The notes beneath the pieces are model-generated. The model had not been told where the DNA came from and ran no database searches. It saw only the letters and a program-made list of their open reading frames with translations. Made by a program: the position numbers and the translations under genes. A stretch of 64,000 nt of DNA from Lomentospora prolificans (taxonomy: Eukaryota > Ascomycota > Sordariomycetes > Microascales > Microascaceae): contig JARFXM010000010.1 in the NCBI GenBank assembly GCA_029532625.1, forward strand, positions 1,488,001 through 1,552,000, written 5' to 3'. Within the stretch, counting starts at the first letter, position 1. Every line of letters starts with the position of its first letter. Shown one piece after another: positions 57,927 to 64,000 of this stretch.

Positions 57927-60405
57927 TCTTATTTTTCGGTGTTTAATGGTATGGAAGAGGCGTCTTTGGAACAACGTATATTACTTAGACCTCTGTAGCT
58001 GGGCTACGAGCGGAATATATAGTCAATGGTGAATCTCTTCTGTTTCCTCAGCGAAGAGCTAAGCGGTATCAGTGAGCTAGCCGATGTTGTGGGGTTGAAA
58101 TTGACCCCGCCAATGATGCGCCAATGCAAGAGCACAGCACAGCTGGCGTTGACCCGAGAGCTCGGTGCAAGCCGAGAGAAGCTATTATGGGGAACCCTGG
58201 GTAGGAAAACACAAAGCCTGCTTCAAAAAAACAGTTCTATGCCGGATGACTCAGATCGGTAAACCTGGGGAGAGCCCCTCCCTTTCCAACGAGACTATTA
58301 TTGGTAATCGCGGTGCTTCTAACAGAAATCATTATTTGCTGGTAGATAGCTGCCCCTCTTCTCTTCAAGGCATGAAGAGCATGCAGGCTTCGTACAAGTA
58401 AGATTGCAGGTGATACTTGCTTGGAAGAGGCAGGTATCGAGCAGAAGAAGAAGCGATCGCCATTCATGAGAGCGAGCGTGAGGTGTGGTATGCAGGTGCT
58501 GGGGACAATGCGGGCGACACTCGGCCACGGCTGATCAACCTTGGCGGCTTCTGCGCCTTTTTTTTTTTTTTTTTCATTTCGATTCTCGGCTTCCATAATT
58601 TTCTCAAGGATCCCAGGATTCTCGAGCACTTCCTCGAGTTCAATCCCTTACGGGTCGGCGGTGGCGCGCGCCCTACACTACCAGGCCCTAAAAACTTCCG
58701 GTCCAGTCCGAGGCTCTGATGTTTCTACGAATCGCGTGCCGCTTGAAGAAATTCGTTAATTTCCAGGGCAGTCTGGATTCTGATTATGACGTCAAGATCA
58801 GCCCTGACAGAACGATGCCCTGCACAGATGACTTGCTATATTTACAGCGGGCAGGGCATCGATGGCCTGGTGGCCGGGGTTGCTGGGACGTTGAACTCTC
58901 CATTTGATGTACAGCGCGTGATTCGGTTAGACTTTGGCCGTCGAACTTCGCCATGGTCTCTCCAACGTGGGTCAGATGTAGTTTTTGGCACGGATGGCGG
59001 CACGAGTGACCCACGATCTCACCATGCAATGGCGTCAAAAGTAGCTATTTGTAGTTGTCGCATTGGGTAAGAATGCCGTATTCGGCGTCTCGCCTGGCTG
59101 GGTCGAACCTGAGACACTCGATTTGGGTCTCGCGCGGGTGGATTGGACAAGCCTGGCATTGATTACACCAACGGGCTGGGAATTCATTCGTTGGGCCAAT
59201 CCGCTGAAACGGAGCTGGACAAGTTCACCTTGTACACGACCCAACATTTTTGCCCAACCAGCCACACAGATATCTTGAAACAGTACCTTCCCAGGCAGCA
59301 CAATCCCGTACCTCACCACCAAAGCCACCCTCCCATGGGCCAGCTTGATTCTCCTGGGTTCTAAGAACCATCCGAATCATCCAATAACGCTGGCCTGGTT
59401 GACTTGACCTGGACGGCATATAGCGGAGTGGCATTTCACTGGTCCACCTTAAATCTTTGGGTCCTGCGACACCCTTGCATCCACTCTTGGCTTCCCGTCT
59501 CGAGATCTCCACTCGCCTCTTTTGACTCTCCGTCCGCTCGCTACTTTCTCCCCTCGCCGCTGCCTTCCAATCGTCGAAGCGTTCAAAAGAGTGGAAGGGA
59601 AAGAAGCGCTCTTAGCCGGAACAAACTCGCCAGACCTTGCAGTCGCCCCATTCACAAGCTACCACACACGACGCACGAACCGACTCCAACCCTTTGCATC
59701 CGCCAGCCAGTCCCCTTGTCTTGCATGTTGGGGCGACGCCAACCTCCTGGATCAGCAAACCCACCACCGAATAATACTCAGTGCTGGAATGGGTAAACCA
59801 CAGCCACCTGCATGAATTCGTCAACCTCCCTTCCGTCCAGTTCTCGTCCGAATCTCGAACAAAAAAACCCCACGTCTCGAACATCCCATTTTTTGGCCGT
59901 CGATCCTTCTCCCTAACCGATCGGTGTTTTATCTCTCTTGTCGCGGATAGACTCAGGAACCTTAGTCCACGAGGCCTTCAGGGCGGGTTACCTAGTATTA
60001 CAGTACCGGCTTGAAGCCTTGCATCCGCCAGCCATAATAATCAAGCTGGGGGCCAGCTATTCTCATCTCCCACCGTAACCGTCGAGTATCCGTGGCATCA
60101 TTTCACTGATTTAGTCGTGCCCGTGGCCGACTCCTCGACGAGAATACGAACAGGACCCTCGAGAATACATCGAATTTATACTGCCTCGGGACTCACTCAT
60201 AGACTCCTATTGCGCTTCCTCAAACATCAAGTCGAACACATAGTCCGCCGCCTATTTGATTTCGGTCTCTTCTACAGACACGACAGCATCCATCTATCAT
60301 TCACTTAATGTTCGAATCTTATTCTGCCGAGAATCGATCACCAACAAACCCACGTAAAGATAGGCTACGTACTCGTGTAAGCACTCAGCAACACCAGACA
60401 TCCGA
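57927..60405. other. 2.5-kb intergenic region
   Basis: No gene supported. A T16-18 tract lies at about 58558-58574; on the minus strand it sits inside an open frame that I did not accept. CCAGCCAG elements occur near 59701 and 60027. The last 500 bp look like the leader of the PH-domain gene. Confidence 0.5.
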
Positions 60406-61737
60406 ATGGCTACCGTGTCCACGTCGGCCAACGCGCCGACCGATAGCGCGAACACTCAACCGCGAAATAATCTACTCCTCAACCCCTATGACGCCGCGGT
60501 AAACCAGAATGGCAGCTTCGAGTCCGACAGAGTAATCAAGGCGGGCAAGGTGCAGAAGCGCACGCAAAAGACCAGGAGCTGGAAGACGGTCTACCTCGTA
60601 CTGCGGCCCAACACGCTATCCATCTACAAGAATGCCAACGAAGAGAAGCTGAGGCACAAGATCTACCTCACCGACCTATCCACTGTTGCCCCACTAAAGG
60701 ACCCCAAGAACAAAAGGAACCATGTCTTTGGACTGTTCTCACCCTCCAAGAACTTTCACTTCCAGGCTGCCTCTGCCGCCGATGCCCAAGAATGGCTCGA
60801 CCTGATCCGAAAGGAAGCTAGAATAGACGAAGAGGACGAAGAATTTTTCCTCGCTAGTCCCTTTGGCAGCCGACAATCATCAACCAGCGCGACCGCCATT
60901 CCTCAGGCGTCCAAGATGGCAGCTCAGCAGCCTGCCGGGGAGTGGCTACTTTCTAGCTCGCCGGAGTGCTTGGCATCTCCCGGCTCTCTGTCCGTTCCTA
61001 ACGATCCTCGCCATATTTCGCAAATGCTAGATTCTTCGGGCTTGTCCGGAAACGAGCTGGCCTCCCACTCAGACCTATCCGACACCGAAACGAGGCAACC
61101 TCGCGGGGTTTCGATTGAAAACCTTACTCTACGACCCCCGATACAAACAGCCGAGGCCGGTTCGTCGGAGCGCCCTGGCATGGGCAATAGAAACAGCAGT
61201 CAAACTAGTGGCCTGAATCTTGAGCAAGACCTGGACCGTGTGGTCTGGCAGGGCAGATTGCAGTTCCTCAGGAGCAAGGGTGGCGTTAGGCAATGGAAGA
61301 AGACTTGGGCCGTTGTCAGACCTCGAAACATGATCCTTTACCGGGACGAGTCGGAGTACACGGCCAAATTCATCCTCCCCATGTCGTCTATTCTCAACGT
61401 TGTCGAGATTGACCCGATCAGCAAGACCAAGTCCCACTGTCTGCAAATCATTACCGAAGAAAAGAGCTACCGTTTCTGTGCTACGGATGAGGAAGAGCTT
61501 GTGCGATGTCTGGGCGCCTTCAAGAGTCTTCTGACAAAGAGGCGTGAACTCGAACAACGCCTCGCTGCGGCTCAGGCAACAATGGAGCCACCCGCGCTCG
61601 CGACAACCCCCGAGATGGAATCGACGCCGTCTCCCGCCGAACCAACACCTCCGGCGGCGGCGGCGATTGTCCGAAGGATGAGCTCTGCCCAGCCACCGCC
61701 ACCCATAGGATCTCACGCCGTGTTGGCGATGCGTTGA
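60406..61737 (+). CDS. tandem PH-domain protein
   Basis: Intronless, 443 residues. Two pleckstrin-homology domains: PH1 about 41-135 (VIKAGKVQKRTQKTRSWKTV, YLVLRPNTLSIYKN, ending AADAQEWLDLIRKEA) and PH2 about 280-385 (VVWQGRLQFLRSKGGVRQWK, KTWAVVRPRNMILYRDE, ending LVRCLGAFKSLL). The conserved Trp of the last helix is present in PH1. A Ser-rich linker separates them, and a Pro/Ala-rich tail follows. Two PH domains and this size recall yeast Opy1, a PI(4,5)P2 sensor, but orthology cannot be fixed by eye. It probably acts at phosphoinositide-rich membranes. The ATG at 60406 is the first in frame. Confidence 0.85.
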   Translation: MATVSTSANAPTDSANTQPRNNLLLNPYDAAVNQNGSFESDRVIKAGKVQKRTQKTRSWKTVYLVLRPNTLSIYKNANEEKLRHKIYLTDLSTVAPLKDPKNKRNHVFGLFSPSKNFHFQAASAADAQEWLDLIRKEARIDEEDEEFFLASPFGSRQSSTSATAIPQASKMAAQQPAGEWLLSSSPECLASPGSLSVPNDPRHISQMLDSSGLSGNELASHSDLSDTETRQPRGVSIENLTLRPPIQTAEAGSSERPGMGNRNSSQTSGLNLEQDLDRVVWQGRLQFLRSKGGVRQWKKTWAVVRPRNMILYRDESEYTAKFILPMSSILNVVEIDPISKTKSHCLQIITEEKSYRFCATDEEELVRCLGAFKSLLTKRRELEQRLAAAQATMEPPALATTPEMESTPSPAEPTPPAAAAIVRRMSSAQPPPPIGSHAVLAMR

Positions 61738-62740
61738 GCGAAGCGACACCTCTCAATGGTATATTGACGGATCATGTATATTGAATAAGCCCGGGCGTTT
61801 GTGCGTTCTTTTTATTTTTGATTTTTTGGGTTACGGAACCGGGCGTGCTTCAGCTATTATGGTTCTCTTGTACGAAGGGCGACGACACCCGTACCCTACC
61901 TTTTCATGAGAAACGAAACTTGATGAAATGACAACCCTAGACTTCCCAACATAGGAGTTAGAGGGAACAAAATAACGATGGAGCAGATTGGCAAAAAAGG
62001 TTGGTGGCAGGAGTGATGCTACGTAACGGCCGCAATGATGTTGGGAAGTATTGTTATGATACCTGGGCTATCGTCTCGTTGGATGGTAACCCTTTTGAAT
62101 ACCACTTTGGTCCTGAAGAGGTACATTCTTAGGATGCTTGCATGGATTAATGGTAGTAATTTATAACCTGAGCAACTTTATCGTCTCTAAATCTTGATGG
62201 ATTTTGCGCGCGTTGTATATCTGCGAGTCACTGGTGATGTCTTCAATGTTGTCTATTGAGGTGTAGCTTGCATTTCTGTGTTGCAGTTACAGACGCGTTT
62301 ATAGAGCTCGATCGCGTCTTGCCTGGCCCGGCCAGTGACGCTGCAGCCAGCAGTTGACGGCTTTCTGTTGATTTGTAGGGGTTGCCAGCTCCCTAGTGCA
62401 ACGATAGGCTGGCTGCACGTTCTAAAACCCCACTAATGCATCAAGGTTATGCCAGCCAGCCGTGCTTGATAAAAGTACAAACAAGGCCGGATTTTTTTTT
62501 CCTGCGACCATCCAATGCGCCTATCAGATAACGCGAGAGCTTTACCTCAGCCTAGCCTTTTTCGCGGCCTGTGCATTGAATTGCATTTGAATCTTGCATC
62601 TTTGACAATTTCTCCCCATCCGCGATCTCCGCAAACGAGCGTTTCCAACCTCATTGTTTTTCGATATAGCATTTGGACGAAACTTGTACCTACCTACTTG
62701 ATCGATTCACGGAATCCAGGTGCCAAACTTCCACGCAGCG
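61738..62740. other. intergenic region before cwf11
   Basis: About 1 kb: 3' UTR of the PH gene, then the helicase promoter and leader. GGCTGGCTGC at about 62407 and GCCAGCCAGCCG at 62451-62462 are repeats in opposite orientation; a T9 run lies at about 62491-62499. Confidence 0.5.
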
Positions 62741-64000
62741 ATGCCAAAGCCGAAGCGCCTAAAAGGCAGCGCTGCGGCGTCGGCCAAGAAGAAGGCCGTG
62801 ATTGTCGAGGCACCTGCTGACGATGCGAAGGTGACGACGGCGACGAGAGCACCGGCTGATGCGCAACACGATAACCCGTGGGCGCCCGTAGCGCGGAAGC
62901 ACTGGCTGAAGCCGAGCAAGTCGGCCAAGGTCAAGGTCAAGAATGACGTTGTGAAGGGCGAGCTGTGGGATGTGCTCGAGGGTGAAGGGCTCAGGTACTC
63001 GTCGGTGCTGGCGCTGGAGAATGTGCAGGCGCTTGAAGGGTATCTGTGGCCTGGGTTCGGGGAGGAGTCTTCGAATCATCATGTGCTGCTAATGGTGCTG
63101 TTGGTTAATGCGAAGAAGAGGGAGCAGCTGGAGACGTGGAGTGAGTGATGTCCCCAAATGATTTAAATGTCTGGCAGGACGGGAGAGGCTTTGCTAACGT
63201 CGCATGTGCGCAGGTATATTCGAAGACAGACCTGATGACTTTTCGATTTTTTTCCGACGAGTGTTGTCCATGCTTCTCGACCAGACGCTATCCTCCAAGG
63301 TCCGGACCCAGCTGCTATGCTTCTTGATCTATTCATTCCAGAACCTCGATAGCCTCATTGTGAGGAAGGAGTGCGTGCCTTTGGTTACCATATCCATATG
63401 GCACAATCTGTCTACCGAGGAGCTCCGCGATGCGAAACTAGCGCAGTATAGTCCCCTAAAGAAGGCGTGGAGGGCGTCGTTAAAGCGATACGATGCTGCG
63501 GATGATGCGGCCAAGGCTCGTTTGCGATTCGAGCGATCGTGGCTGTTTACTTTGGTCTTGGACTATCTACGTCTAGCATACACCGAGCCTAGCTCAGAAG
63601 GTATGATTATTTTGCCAAACTATTCGACATCAGTCCGCTAACTTGTCACCAGATGATGTCGCATACTGCGAACGCTTTACCGAGTTTCTAGCCGATCTTC
63701 AAAGCCAGCTACCAACCCGGCGCTACGTAAATACTCTGCTACAAGACCTTCACCTCATGCCCGCCATCCGACTATCCCCCATGTATAACGACGAGGACAA
63801 CTCCCTCCTTCGCGACCTCTTCTCCCTCCTCAGTCACTATACCTTTTTCCCCATCGACGACCATACCTTTGCGCCATACAACCATACAGAAGCGTACGAG
63901 AGACACTGCACGTCTCTCAGGCAGCTTCAGCGGATCGCCATGAAGACTTTTGAATCCAAGCTAAAGCTCCTTGCTCTCTCAAACTTCGCGGCCATCAGCC
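62741..64000 (+). CDS. cwf11: Aquarius/Cwf11 intron-binding helicase, 5' part
   Basis: N-terminal part of the spliceosomal SF1 helicase Aquarius (Cwf11 in fission yeast). The gene runs off the window, so only the start is seen. Exons 62741-63140, 63214-63600 and 63653 onward (introns 73 and 52 nt, both phase 1). A short Lys/Ala-rich start is followed by ELWDVLEGEGLRYSSVLALE and YLWPGF, then, after splicing, ETWS-IFEDRPDDFSIFFRRV, SQLPTRRYVNTLLQDLHLMP, and LSLLSHYTFFPIDDHTF; these match the helical ARM-like domain of Aquarius. The helicase motifs lie outside. The ATG at 62741 follows the pyrimidine-rich leader. Confidence 0.88.

Noticed and set aside
58237..58629. Minus-strand open frame with ELEEVLENPGILEKIMEAEN-like start
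   Set aside because: The helix-like part is followed by a poly-Lys run from an A-tract and then unconvincing sequence. No start codon, partner exon or homologue is recognised. A relic cannot be excluded.
59040..59160. tRNA-like GGTTCGACCC box on the minus strand
   Set aside because: The flanking bases do not pair into a T-stem, and no acceptor or anticodon stem can be formed.
1..64000. CRISPR arrays, insertion sequences, LTR or TIR transposons
   Set aside because: No regular spacer repeats, no paired terminal repeats and no transposase or reverse transcriptase motifs were seen.

Overview
This is a filamentous ascomycete nuclear chromosome segment, most likely Sordariomycetes. The evidence is a set of conserved eukaryotic housekeeping genes split by short introns (39-343 nt, mostly 50-90 nt) with GTRNGY donors and CTRAC-type branch sites, long low-complexity coding stretches, kilobase-sized intergenic leaders, and fungal-specific families (SEA4, Tpt1, PAS kinase, Efg1). 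No bacterial, viral or CRISPR features were seen, and no transposon could be supported. I reconstructed exon-intron structures by matching splice sites to reading phase; every multi-exon model below is divisible by three.

Layout. 0-5 kb: a large disordered fungal protein whose stop codon lies in a 54-bp tandem duplication. 5.8-11 kb: tRNA 2'-phosphotransferase (tpt1), an unrecognised protein with a GC-AG intron, and the rRNA-processing factor efg1. 11.6-19.6 kb: sea4/MIOS (GATOR2/SEACAT) facing a PAS-domain kinase tail to tail. 19.6-26.4 kb: a gene-poor stretch of almost 7 kb. 26.4-28.5 kb: an F-box/LRR protein ending in a CaaX box. 29.1-29.7 kb: a broken relic of a large fungal secreted-type protein, resembling DUF5695. 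31.6-37 kb: an Ark1/Prk1/AAK1-type kinase and the WD40 ribosome factor mak11. 39.8-45 kb: INSIG and a RING-LON ubiquitin-ligase-like protein. 45.8-53.2 kb: a mitochondrial PPR protein divergent from DNA polymerase alpha (pol1), whose upstream region has a cluster of ACGCG (MCB-like) sites. 54-58 kb: two probably lineage-variable genes, a 2EXR/DUF7730-like protein and an APH-fold phosphotransferase. 60-64 kb: a double-PH protein and the 5' part of the spliceosomal helicase Aquarius (cwf11), which runs off the window.

Functionally most genes are unrelated housekeeping loci: RNA maturation (tpt1, efg1, mak11, cwf11), nutrient and energy signalling (sea4, PAS kinase), endocytosis (Ark-type kinase), sterol regulation (INSIG), protein turnover (F-box, RING-LON) and replication (pol1). 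I found no convincing new multi-gene system. The items most worth checking are the pseudogene relic, the prenylated-looking F-box protein, unusual introns (GC-AG, 39 nt, stop-free 3n), the pol1 promoter cluster, a perfect 21-bp palindrome, and recurrent GGCT-type repeats in intergenic DNA.
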